Shown here piece after piece: positions 6,550 through 14,321 of a stretch of DNA of 36,953 nucleotides. A program made the position numbers and the translations under genes. The notes beneath the pieces are model-generated. The model worked only from the letters and a program-made list of their open reading frames with translations, did not search any database and was not told the DNA's origin. Origin of the DNA: an uncultured Pseudomonadota bacterium (GTDB lineage Bacteria; Myxococcota_A; Bradymonadia; Bradymonadales; GCA-2716585). The stretch is from positions 1-36,953 of the forward strand of contig CAKZKQ010000783.1 of assembly GCA_937123825.1 (NCBI GenBank). Reading direction: 5' to 3'. Every line of letters starts with the position of its first letter. The stretch's first letter is position 1.

Positions 6550-9147
6550 ATGACGACAGCGAATATTACCCCAATCAACATAGAAGACGAGATTCGGCAC
6601 TCGTACATGGATTACGCCATGAGCGTGATCATTGGACGTGCGTTGCCGGACGTTCGCGATGGGCTCAAGCCTGTGCACAGGCGGATCTTGTACGCGATGC
6701 ACGAGCTGGGGAACCGCTGGAACCAGTCGTACAAGAAGTCGGCGCGTGTTGTCGGGGATGTGATTGGTAAGTACCACCCCCATGGCGACAGCGCGGTGTA
6801 CGACGCGTTGGTCCGCATGGCGCAGGACTTCAACATGAGTTTGCCGCTGGTCGATGGCCAGGGCAACTTTGGTTCTGTGGACGGCGACCCGCCTGCGGCG
6901 ATGCGTTACACCGAGGTGCGCATGGCGCGCTCGGCCAGCGACTTGTTGTCGGACATCGACAAAGAGACGGTGGCCTGGGGGCCCAACTACGATGACTCGC
7001 TCAAAGAGCCGATCGTTTTGCCGACGCGGATTCCGAACCTCCTGGTCAACGGCTCTGAGGGCATCGCGGTCGGCATGTCGACCAAGATCCCGCCGCACAA
7101 CCTCAGTGAGATAATCGACGGGACCATCGCGCTGATTCAGGAGCCGACCCTGGAGGTCGTGGACTTGATGGCGCACATCAAGGGCCCCGACTTCCCGACC
7201 CACGGATTCATTTGTGGCCGTCGCGGCATCCTGGATGCCTACAAGACCGGTCGCGGTTCCATCACCATGCGCGCGCGGGCCGAGATCGAAGAGATCCGCA
7301 AAGGCCGCATGGCGGTGGTGGTCACCGAGCTGCCCTTCCAGGTCAACAAGGCGCGCTTGATCGAGAAGATCGCCATGTTGGTGCGCGACAAGCGCCTGAC
7401 CGACATCGCCGATCTGCGCGACGAGTCGGACCGCAAGGGGATGCGGATCGTCATCGAGCTCAAGAACACCGCCGTCCCAGACGTGGTGCTCAACCAGCTC
7501 TACAAGATGACGGCGATGCAGCAGAACTTCGGGGTGATCATGCTGGCCATCGTCGCCGGCCAACCCCGCATCATGGATCTCAAAGAGGTCCTGCTGCACT
7601 TCATCGACTTCCGCCGCGACGTCGTGCGCCGCCGCACGCTCTACGAGCTTCGCAAGGCCCAGGAGCGCGAACACATCCTCGAAGGTCTGGTCAAGGCGCT
7701 CGACCACATCGACGCCGTCATCGAGATCATCCGTGGCAGCCGCACGGCGCTGGAGGCCCGCGAGGGTCTGATGAGCACCTTTGAGCTCAGCGAGATCCAG
7801 GCTCAGGCCATCCTCGACATGCGCCTGCAGCGCCTGACCGGTCTTGAGCGCGACAAAATTCAGGCTGAGTTGGACGCCATCCGCGTGCAGATCGGTGAGT
7901 ACAAAGAGATCCTGACCAAAGAGTCTCGTCTCCTTGAGGTCATCATTGAAGAGCTTCAGGCGGTCAAAGAACTTCACGGCGTGCCGCGCCGCACTCAACT
8001 GGTCGAAGACACCGGCGAGATCGACATCCTTGAGCTTATCGCCGAAGAGGACGTGGTCATCACGGTCAGCCACACCGGTTACGTCAAGCGCACGCCGCTG
8101 AGCGACTACCGCGAACAGAACCGGGGCGGCAAAGGCCGCCGGGGCATGTCCACCAAAGACGAGGACTTTGTCACGGACGTCTTTGTGGCCTCGACCCACG
8201 ACACCTTCCTTGTCTTCACCAGCTTTGGGCGCGTATTGACGCTCGGGGTACACGAGATTCCGCCAGCGGGCCCCACAGGGCGCGGCAAAGCGGTGGTGAA
8301 CCTCCTGCCGGCCATCGCGGTCGAAGAGAAGGTCGCGGCGATCGTGCCCATCCGCTCCTTTGACGAAGATCGCTTCCTGATCTTTGCCACCCGCAAGGGG
8401 CTGGTCAAGCGCACGGCGCTGAGCGAGTACCGCAACGTCCACGCCGGCGGCATCCGGGCCATTCGCCTGACCGAGGGCGACGATCTGATCGAAGTGCGGT
8501 TGGTGGAGAACGGCCAGGACGTCTTGTTGGCCACCGCCAACGGTCAGTCCATCCGTTTCACCATCGACGAGCGTGTTCGCGCCATGGGGCGCAACACTCA
8601 AGGGGTCAAAGGCATCACATTGATTGGAGATGACCGGGTCATCGGCATGGCGGTCCTGGATGTTGACCAGGAAGGCACGCTGCTGACGGTCTGCGCCCTG
8701 GGTTATGGCAAGCGCACTCCCTTTGAGGAGTACCCGAGCCAAAACCGCGGCGGCAAAGGCGTCATCACCATCAAGACCTCCGAGCGCAACGGCCAGGTTG
8801 TGGCCGTGCGCAGCGTCACGGAGGTGGACTCGCTGATTCTGATCTCCAACACCGGCCAGATCATCCGCACATCGGTCAACTCGATCTCCACGCTGGGCCG
8901 CAACACCCAGGGCGTCAAGCTCTTTACGGTGGCCAAAGGTGAGAGCATCGTGTCGATGGCGCTGGCCATGGATGAAGAGGAAGACGCGCTCGCCGAGGGC
9001 CAGGCAGCAGGCGGTGAGCAGGCCGAGGGCGCCGAAGCCAGCGGCGCCGAGCCACAAGCCCAAGAAGACGGTCAGGCGCCTGCCGAGGCCGAAGGGCAAG
9101 AGGGTGATGCAGTTGACGCCAATGCGGACGCCGATGCAGACGCATGA
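6550..9147 (+). CDS. gyrA: DNA gyrase subunit A
   Basis: This encodes 865 residues, normal for GyrA. With GyrB it forms the gyrase that introduces negative supercoils. The start is supported by GGAGAGGG at 6539-6546. The breakage-reunion domain shows the DNA-gate region GKYHPHGDSAVYD and catalytic Tyr120 in AAMRYTE. The quinolone-determining positions equivalent to E. coli Ser83 and Asp87 are the susceptible residues Ser81 and Asp85. A coiled-coil tower follows, then the beta-pinwheel C-terminal domain with repeated blade motifs. The GyrA box starting at residue 523 reads QNRGGKG rather than QRRGGKG, and a second QNRGGKG lies further on. The box favours GyrA over ParC. The last ~60 residues form an Ala/Glu/Asp-rich disordered tail. 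It is transcribed from its own consensus promoter and appears monocistronic. Confidence 0.97.
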   Translation: MTTANITPINIEDEIRHSYMDYAMSVIIGRALPDVRDGLKPVHRRILYAMHELGNRWNQSYKKSARVVGDVIGKYHPHGDSAVYDALVRMAQDFNMSLPLVDGQGNFGSVDGDPPAAMRYTEVRMARSASDLLSDIDKETVAWGPNYDDSLKEPIVLPTRIPNLLVNGSEGIAVGMSTKIPPHNLSEIIDGTIALIQEPTLEVVDLMAHIKGPDFPTHGFICGRRGILDAYKTGRGSITMRARAEIEEIRKGRMAVVVTELPFQVNKARLIEKIAMLVRDKRLTDIADLRDESDRKGMRIVIELKNTAVPDVVLNQLYKMTAMQQNFGVIMLAIVAGQPRIMDLKEVLLHFIDFRRDVVRRRTLYELRKAQEREHILEGLVKALDHIDAVIEIIRGSRTALEAREGLMSTFELSEIQAQAILDMRLQRLTGLERDKIQAELDAIRVQIGEYKEILTKESRLLEVIIEELQAVKELHGVPRRTQLVEDTGEIDILELIAEEDVVITVSHTGYVKRTPLSDYREQNRGGKGRRGMSTKDEDFVTDVFVASTHDTFLVFTSFGRVLTLGVHEIPPAGPTGRGKAVVNLLPAIAVEEKVAAIVPIRSFDEDRFLIFATRKGLVKRTALSEYRNVHAGGIRAIRLTEGDDLIEVRLVENGQDVLLATANGQSIRFTIDERVRAMGRNTQGVKGITLIGDDRVIGMAVLDVDQEGTLLTVCALGYGKRTPFEEYPSQNRGGKGVITIKTSERNGQVVAVRSVTEVDSLILISNTGQIIRTSVNSISTLGRNTQGVKLFTVAKGESIVSMALAMDEEEDALAEGQAAGGEQAEGAEASGAEPQAQEDGQAPAEAEGQEGDAVDANADADADA

Positions 9148-9472
9148 TCGCTGACACCCATCCGGGTCTGTGACCCCGGTAAATCCGCTGGCGCTGCCGT
9201 CAGCGGGCTTTCACCGGGCTTCAGGCCCCATCTTGCCATGCACGCAAGCAAAGCAGGCGCCCCCAAAGGGATTCAAACCCCCCAGGGAGCGCCTCTTTGC
9301 GTTTTGGCCCATTTCAAAGCACAACAGACACCCATTGCAGCGCCAACACAGCGTGCCCCCTTGCGGGCCGCTGTGGTTCGCCGCACACTGGCGGCGATCA
9401 TCACAACTGTGCGGCCACACACATCGCTGGCCGCAATCCCACCGCAACAAACCATGGTGGGGGAGAGGAGAT
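9148..9472. other. gyrA-hemL intergenic region with nested inverted repeats
   Basis: No credible gene is present. CCCGGT (9175-9180) and ACCGGG (9213-9218) enclose CCGCTG (9185-9190) and CAGCGG (9201-9206), a nested hairpin without a T tract. A second stem lies at 9255-9294. No clear promoter for hemL was found. Confidence 0.6.
9255..9305 (+). terminator. Candidate terminator downstream of gyrA
   Basis: AGGCGCCCCC (9255-9264) pairs with GGGAGCGCCT (9285-9294) with one mismatch. The stem is followed by CTTTGCGTTTT. The 20-nt loop and interrupted T tract make it a weak candidate. Confidence 0.4.
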
Positions 9473-10480
9473 ATGACGGGGTTGACAGGCAGCCGAGGCG
9501 ACAGCGATCGCTACAAAAAAAGCCGCGAGATCTTCACACAAGCCACCGAACTGATGCCCGGCGGCGTCAACTCGCCGGTGCGCGCCTTCAAGAGCGTCGG
9601 CGGCGTGCCCGTGGTGGTGGACCACGCCAAGGGGCCGTACTTCTGGGACGTTGACGGCAACCGCTACATCGATTTTGTGGGCTCCTGGGGGCCGATGATC
9701 CTGGGCCACGCCCACCCAAAGGTCATCGAAGCGGTGCAAAAGGCCGCCGCCAACGGCACCAGCTTTGGCGCGCCCACACAACTCGAAAACGAGATGGCCC
9801 AGCTCATCATTGACCTGGTCCCATCCATCGAAATGGTCCGCCTGGTCAACTCCGGCACTGAGGCCCCCATGAGCGCCCTGCGCCTGGCCCGTGGCTTCAC
9901 CGGTCGCCCCAAGATCCTCAAGTTTCAGGGCTGCTACCACGGCCATGAGGACAGCTTGCTGGTCTCGGCCGGCAGCGGCGTGGCCACCCTCGGCATCCCC
10001 GGCACCCCGGGCGTGCTGCCCGCGCTGGCCCGCGAGACCCTCACCGCGCCCTTCAACGACCTCGAAGCCGTCAAAAAGACCTTCGAAGTCCACGGCGACG
10101 AGATCTCCTGCTGTATCCTGGAGCCCGTGGCGGGCAACATGGGCTGTGTGCCGCCTGGCGAAGGCTTCCTCCAGGGCGTTCGCGACCTGTGCACCAAGTA
10201 CGGCGCGCTGCTGATCTTTGACGAAGTCATGACCGGCTTCCGCGTGGCCCGAGGCGGCGCCCAGGAGCTCTACGGCATCACCCCCGATCTGACCACGCTG
10301 GGCAAGATCATTGGCGGCGGCCTGCCCGTGGGCGCCTACGGCGGCCGGCGCGACATCATGGATCACATCGCCCCCACCGGCCCCGTCTACCAGGCCGGCA
10401 CGCTCAGCGGGACCGTCAGGACCACCGCGTCGCCTTCAAAGCGTCTGGCCTGCCCCTCGGTGTCGGTGGTCTCGACATAG
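9473..10480 (+). pseudogene. hemL: hemL (glutamate-1-semialdehyde 2,1-aminomutase), 3' truncated at a junction near 10410
   Basis: HemL is a PLP enzyme that turns glutamate-1-semialdehyde into 5-aminolevulinate for haem synthesis. ATG 9473 has a GGGAGAGGAG ribosome site directly upstream. Family motifs are intact: MPGGVNSPVRAF, the NSGTEA phosphate loop, CYHGHEDSLLVSAGSG, FDEVMTGFR and the PLP-lysine segment TTLGKIIGGGLPVGAYGG (Lys278). The match runs cleanly to AGTLSG (residues 308-313), where the family continues with NPLAMAAG. Here it breaks off, and the remaining 22 codons to the stop at 10480 are the antisense of the neighbouring oxidoreductase. Roughly 115 C-terminal residues are missing against a normal length near 430. 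Haem synthesis by this route would need another intact copy. Otherwise the join is an assembly artefact. Confidence 0.9.
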
Positions 10481-11208
10481 CGCACTCGCCCGGTCTCAGC
10501 ATCGCGCTCCAACGCCTCGACCCTGACCCCGGTGAGGATCTGCCCGCCTGCGGCGCGGACCTTGGTGGCCAGATGGTCGATGAGGGTCTGGTAGCCGCCC
10601 TCAAGGTGCCCCATCTCTTCAACGCCCTTGCTGTCGCGGGTGGACATCATGCGCTTGAGCCTGGCCCACATATAGCTGGCAGGCAGGTGCCCGAAGTCGT
10701 CGTCAAATTTGGACTGGAGCAGCGGTCCCCAGAGGGTCTCGTAGACTTCTGAGCCCGCCGTGCGACGCAGCCACTTCTCCATCGAGATCGACTCCAGCGC
10801 GCCGGGGCGCTGGCGCAGGTTGCTCCACACGATCGAGGCCCCCAGGCGCACGCGAGCCAGTGGGCTGATCAGCGGGAAGGTCAAAAACTGCTTGGGCGTC
10901 GACATCTGGTGCAGGCCGCCGTCTTTGCCAAAGAAGGCCATCTGCGTGGGCGTGAAGTGGAGCTTGTCCTGCAGGTCCAGCTCCTGACACAGCGCGTTCA
11001 TAAAACGGTCGCTGGAGAGGATGCAGTGGTAGAAGCGGTCGATGAGCGCCGGGCCGCTCTCGGGGATCTGCACCGCGCCGGCCAGACCGCCCACTGCCCC
11101 TGCGGCCTCCAGCACGGTCACCTTGTGCCCGTGGACCGACAGATCGTAGGCGATCATCAGCCCCTGCACGCCGCCGCCGACAATGACAACGTCACTCACG
11201 CTCGTCAC
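10387..11208 (-). pseudogene. FAD-dependent oxidoreductase (amine oxidase/protoporphyrinogen oxidase-like), 3' truncated
   Basis: This is the N-terminal part of an NAD(P)/FAD-dependent oxidoreductase, 273 residues as read. The Rossmann motif VVIVGGGVQG (Gly11, Gly13, Gly16) and a downstream acidic VTVLEA segment bind the FAD ADP moiety. Its relatives in polysaccharide clusters resemble UDP-galactopyranose mutase and protoporphyrinogen oxidase, and the substrate is not known. Such enzymes usually run to about 430-480 residues, so the C-terminal substrate/FAD half is missing. The match stops at AVVLTVP, and the last residues to the stop are antisense hemL. The start is GTG 11208, overlapping the upstream stop by 4 nt (GTGA). 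It is the distal gene of the glycan operon. Confidence 0.85.
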
Positions 11209-11963
11209 CTCTTGTGCAGCACGCCCGGCGTCAGGTGGCGTCCAATGACCCGGCCATAGGCTTTGATGTTGCGGACGATCTTCATCTTGGAGTCGCCGAT
11301 GCGGATGTTGCTGTCGAGGAGCATGGGCACCTCGGTGACGTTGTAGCCCATGTGGTAGAGCTTGATGAGCATCTCCACGGCGCAGACAAAGCCGGGCTCG
11401 GACACAAAGTCATCCCCGTAGCGCTCCATGGCCTCGCGGATCATCTGCGCGCGGTGGACCCGGAAGAAGGAGCTGAAGGTGTTGATCTCCTTCATGTCGA
11501 AGATGTACTTCATCAGCGTGTTGGCCCCCGCCGACAAGATCAGCCGCGAGCGCGGGGCGCCGATGATGCGGCCGCCGCCGTAGACGCTGGCCAGGACCAG
11601 ATCAAAGCCCCGGTCGGCGCGCATGAGCATGCGGTTGAGGACGGCCAGATCGCTGGTGTTGTCGGCCTCGATGGTCACAATCCGGTCGTTGTCCCGGGCG
11701 TGGGCCAGGATGGCCTTGAAGCCGGTGGCAAAACCCTGGCCCGGGCCCTGGTTGATGGCGTGGGAGACCACCTGCGCGGGGATGCCGTGCACCTCTCGGT
11801 GCTCCACGACCACCGCCGCGGTCCCATCGCTGGAGCCGTCATCGACGACCGTGATGGTGTAGGGGTAGTGGAAGGCCTCCATAAAGCGCCGGATGTTGGG
11901 CAGGAGGTAACGCAGGTTCTCGGCCTCGTTGTAGGCCGGTATGAGGAAGTGATTGGTCGGCAT
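11205..11963 (-). CDS. GT2 glycosyltransferase, polyprenyl-phosphate mannosyltransferase (DPM1)-like
   Basis: This 252-residue family 2 glycosyltransferase has the N-terminal LIPAYNEAENL. The nucleotide-sugar site is VVDDGSSDGT (Asp41/Asp42), and EAD (99-101) stands in place of the usual DAD metal motif. The NQGPGQGFATGF segment resembles the DPM1 N-x-G-x-G region. There is no transmembrane tail, so it is probably a peripheral enzyme that charges undecaprenyl phosphate or extends a lipid-linked glycan. ATG 11963 is one nucleotide after the upstream epimerase stop (TGACATG), so the two are coupled. An in-frame ATG 42 nt earlier lies inside the epimerase gene and was rejected. The downstream oxidoreductase overlaps by 4 nt. 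Confidence 0.88.
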   Translation of the reverse strand: MPTNHFLIPAYNEAENLRYLLPNIRRFMEAFHYPYTITVVDDGSSDGTAAVVVEHREVHGIPAQVVSHAINQGPGQGFATGFKAILAHARDNDRIVTIEADNTSDLAVLNRMLMRADRGFDLVLASVYGGGRIIGAPRSRLILSAGANTLMKYIFDMKEINTFSSFFRVHRAQMIREAMERYGDDFVSEPGFVCAVEMLIKLYHMGYNVTEVPMLLDSNIRIGDSKMKIVRNIKAYGRVIGRHLTPGVLHKR

Positions 11964-11964
11964 G

Positions 11965-13026
11965 TCAGCCCTCTGCCTGCCCTTGTTGGGCCATGTGTTG
12001 TTCAAGCGCGGGGCGGTGCCAGGCGATCGTGCGGCGCAGCCCCTCTTCCAGGCTCACCTGGGCCTCAAAGCCCAGCATGTCGCGCGACTTGGTGATGTCC
12101 GGCACCCGGCGGCGGACGTCTTCGTAAGGGCGCTTGGAGAAGCTGGCGTAGGGCACGAAGACCAGCGGCGCCTCGGCCGAGATGTCCAACTCCGGGAACG
12201 CCTCGCGCGTCAACCGGTGCACCAGGCGCCCAAAGTCCACAATGGCGATCTCGCCGCTGGCCGCCCCAATATTAAAGACCTCACACCCCTCGGTTTGCGC
12301 GTCCACGCAGGCGCAGATGCCCCGCACGGTGTCCTCCACAAACGTAAACGTCCGCGTCTGCAGCCCGTCTCCGTGGATGGAGATCGTCTCTCCCTTGAGG
12401 ATGGCGCTGATGAAGACCGACTGGGGCCCTCCCCACCAGGACAGGTGATGGCGCGGGCCGTAAGAGCCAAAGAAGCGCATCAAGACCGTGGGGAAACCGT
12501 ACTCGTCGCTGTAGGCGAAGGTCAGGTGCTCCTCGTAGAGCTTGCTGGTCGCATAGGCCCACCGGGGCACGTGGCTGGGGCCAAGGACCAGGTTGTCGCT
12601 CTCTGCGAAGGGCAGGTTGGGGCTCTTGCCGTAGACGTCCGAGGTGCTGGCCAGCACCACCCGCACCGGCAAGCCGTCCTCGTGGCGCTTGCGGGCGGCC
12701 TCCAGCACGTTGTGGGCGCCCTGACCGTTGACCTCCAGGGTCTTGAGGGCGCTGGCGTAGCGCGGGATCTTGTGGGCGGCCAGATGGATGATGACGTCGC
12801 ACTGGCGCAGCAGCGCCTCGGTGGCGGGCGCGTCGCACACATCGACCTTGTGGAACTCAAAGTTGGGGTTGCCCTCGTGGTGGGCAAAGTTCTCCACGCG
12901 CCCGTAAGCCAGGTTGTCGATGCCGATCACGCGTCCGCCGCGCGCCAGCAGCATGTCCACCAGGTGGCTGCCCAAAAAGCCCGCCGAACCGGTGACGCCA
13001 TACACTTTGTTGTCTGTCGTTGTCAC
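11965..13026 (-). CDS. NAD-dependent sugar-nucleotide epimerase/dehydratase (extended SDR)
   Basis: This encodes 353 residues. The N-terminal GVTGSAGFLG gives the GxxGxxG NAD-binding motif (Gly10-Gly16), followed by IDNLAYG. The catalytic set is STSDVYG (about 127-133) and YATSK (Tyr158, Lys162). The later RFFGSYGPRHH and FTFVEDTVRG segments are typical of UDP-glucose 4-epimerase-like and GDP-mannose dehydratase-like SDRs. The exact reaction (4-epimerisation, dehydration or decarboxylation) cannot be fixed. A GTG start at 13026 is chosen because AAGGAG sits 6 nt upstream; the longer frame to 13092 has no such site and would overlap the upstream gene. It is cytoplasmic and supplies an activated sugar to the flanking transferases. 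Confidence 0.9.
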   Translation of the reverse strand: MTTTDNKVYGVTGSAGFLGSHLVDMLLARGGRVIGIDNLAYGRVENFAHHEGNPNFEFHKVDVCDAPATEALLRQCDVIIHLAAHKIPRYASALKTLEVNGQGAHNVLEAARKRHEDGLPVRVVLASTSDVYGKSPNLPFAESDNLVLGPSHVPRWAYATSKLYEEHLTFAYSDEYGFPTVLMRFFGSYGPRHHLSWWGGPQSVFISAILKGETISIHGDGLQTRTFTFVEDTVRGICACVDAQTEGCEVFNIGAASGEIAIVDFGRLVHRLTREAFPELDISAEAPLVFVPYASFSKRPYEDVRRRVPDITKSRDMLGFEAQVSLEEGLRRTIAWHRPALEQHMAQQGQAEG

Positions 13027-13032
13027 GTACGT

Positions 13033-13038
13033 CTCCTT
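13033..13038 (-). promoter_or_regulatory. Shine-Dalgarno AAGGAG fixing a GTG start
   Basis: Read leftward, AAGGAG is spaced 6 nt from GTG 13026. It places the epimerase start 22 codons inside the longest open frame. Confidence 0.8.
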
Positions 13039-13055
13039 GTTTGCGCTGGCGTCGT

Positions 13056-14255
13056 TCAGGCCACCTCGGGCGCCATGGCACCCTTGATCCATCGGACGAT
13101 TTCAACCGCAGCTTGACCATCCCCATAGAGCCTCGGGGGAGGACCTTCTGGGGCGGCTGCGTTCATGGCGTGTTTGATTTTGGCTGGATTGGATCCAGTG
13201 AGGGTATTCCAGCCGCTGGCGACAGTTTCCACCCATTCGGTTTCATGACGCAAGGTAATACAAGGCGTAGAGAGCATCATCGCTTCTTTTTGCAGCCCGC
13301 CAGAGTCGGTCAGGAGCTGATGGGCGTGGTGCACCATGGCCAATGTGGTGTGGTACGAAGCCGGGGGGGTGGTGATGAGGTTCTGGCCGTCGGCCTTCAG
13401 ACCGTGTGCTTCCATCCGCGCCCGTGTGCGCGGGTGAAGCAGCAGGTAGGTCGGGTATTGGGCGTCGGCCAGACATTCAAGCAGACGCCCCAGCGTGTCA
13501 GGATCGTCGGTGTTGGAGGCGCGGTGGATGGTGGCCACGCGAAAGCGCCCAGCGCGCGGCAGCGGCGCGTCCTGGGGCAACTTCAGGTCGGCCCGCACCA
13601 GGGCCTCATCGACGGCTTTGCCCTGGAGGTGGAGCGCGGTGGGGTTGGTGGCCATTGAGAGGGCCAGTTGGCGCTCCACCGCATCGCACATCACATCCCC
13701 GACCATGTGCACGCCCTGGGTCAGCCCTTCGCCGCGCAGGTGCTCGACCGCCGTGGGGGTAGGGCAAAAGAGCAGGTCCGAGAGCCGGTCGGTCAGGACG
13801 CGGTTGATCTCCTCGGGCATGTGCTTTTTAAACGACCGCAGACCCGCCTCGATATGATCCAGCGGCAAGGCCAGCTTGGCGGCGGCCAGCGCAGCGGCCA
13901 ACGTGGAGTTGCAGTCGCCGTAGACCAGGACTCGGGGGCGAGCAGGGGCCGCTGCGACAAGGAGCGCCTCGATGGCTTCGAGCATCCGCCCGGTTTGTTG
14001 GCCGTGGGGCCCGGAACCGATGTCGAGGTTGAGGTCGGGGCTGCGCAGTTGGAGCTGCTCAAAGAAAACCCGGCTCATGTCGTCGTCGTAGTGCTGTCCG
14101 GTGTGGACCAGGAACTCACGGACGCCGGCGGCCTCAAAAGCGCGCGAGATCTCTGAAGCTTTTACAAACTGAGGTCGTGTGCCGACGACGGTGACCACCT
14201 GAGCCTCTTTGAGGGCCAGGAGGGTCTGCGGGCTGAGTGTTTGGAGCTGGGACAT
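13056..14255 (-). CDS. wecB: Non-hydrolysing UDP-GlcNAc 2-epimerase family (WecB/WbpI)
   Basis: This 399-residue enzyme interconverts UDP-GlcNAc-type and UDP-ManNAc-type sugars for surface glycans. Family signatures appear in order: VVGTRPQFVKASEISRAF, VHTGQHYDDDMS, YGDCNSTLA, HIEAGLRSF, MPEEINRVLTD, ATIHRASNTDD, LLHPRTR, LTDSGGLQKEA and ETEWVETV. The GTRPQFVKA form (Gln where WecB has Glu) and the HRxxNTDD and HPRTR stretches look closer, from memory, to WbpI, which epimerises UDP-2,3-diacetamido-glucuronate, than to E. coli WecB. The substrate is therefore open. An N-terminal extension of about 20 residues precedes the first beta strand. It is second in the glycan operon, 29 nt before the SDR epimerase. 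The start ATG 14255 has only a weak GAGG 12 nt upstream. Confidence 0.92.
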   Translation of the reverse strand: MSQLQTLSPQTLLALKEAQVVTVVGTRPQFVKASEISRAFEAAGVREFLVHTGQHYDDDMSRVFFEQLQLRSPDLNLDIGSGPHGQQTGRMLEAIEALLVAAAPARPRVLVYGDCNSTLAAALAAAKLALPLDHIEAGLRSFKKHMPEEINRVLTDRLSDLLFCPTPTAVEHLRGEGLTQGVHMVGDVMCDAVERQLALSMATNPTALHLQGKAVDEALVRADLKLPQDAPLPRAGRFRVATIHRASNTDDPDTLGRLLECLADAQYPTYLLLHPRTRARMEAHGLKADGQNLITTPPASYHTTLAMVHHAHQLLTDSGGLQKEAMMLSTPCITLRHETEWVETVASGWNTLTGSNPAKIKHAMNAAAPEGPPPRLYGDGQAAVEIVRWIKGAMAPEVA

Positions 14256-14321
14256 GGTTTTGTCTTGCCTCGATGAGGCCCCCGCAGGGGCGGCGGTGTT
14301 GCGTGCCTTGTGGACGAGGCT

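Noticed and set aside
6457..9099. An 880-codon open frame antisense to gyrA
   Set aside because: gyrA is certain on the plus strand, and the antisense frame is a high-GC shadow.
10411..10480. Genuine alternative C-terminus for HemL
   Set aside because: The residues after AGTLSG are exactly the antisense of the oxidoreductase coding sequence and bear no resemblance to the HemL family, so they are readthrough of the junction.
11964..12005. Earlier ATG for the DPM1-like transferase
   Set aside because: It lies inside the upstream epimerase gene and adds residues before the conserved N-terminal strand. TGACATG coupling at 11963 is more natural.
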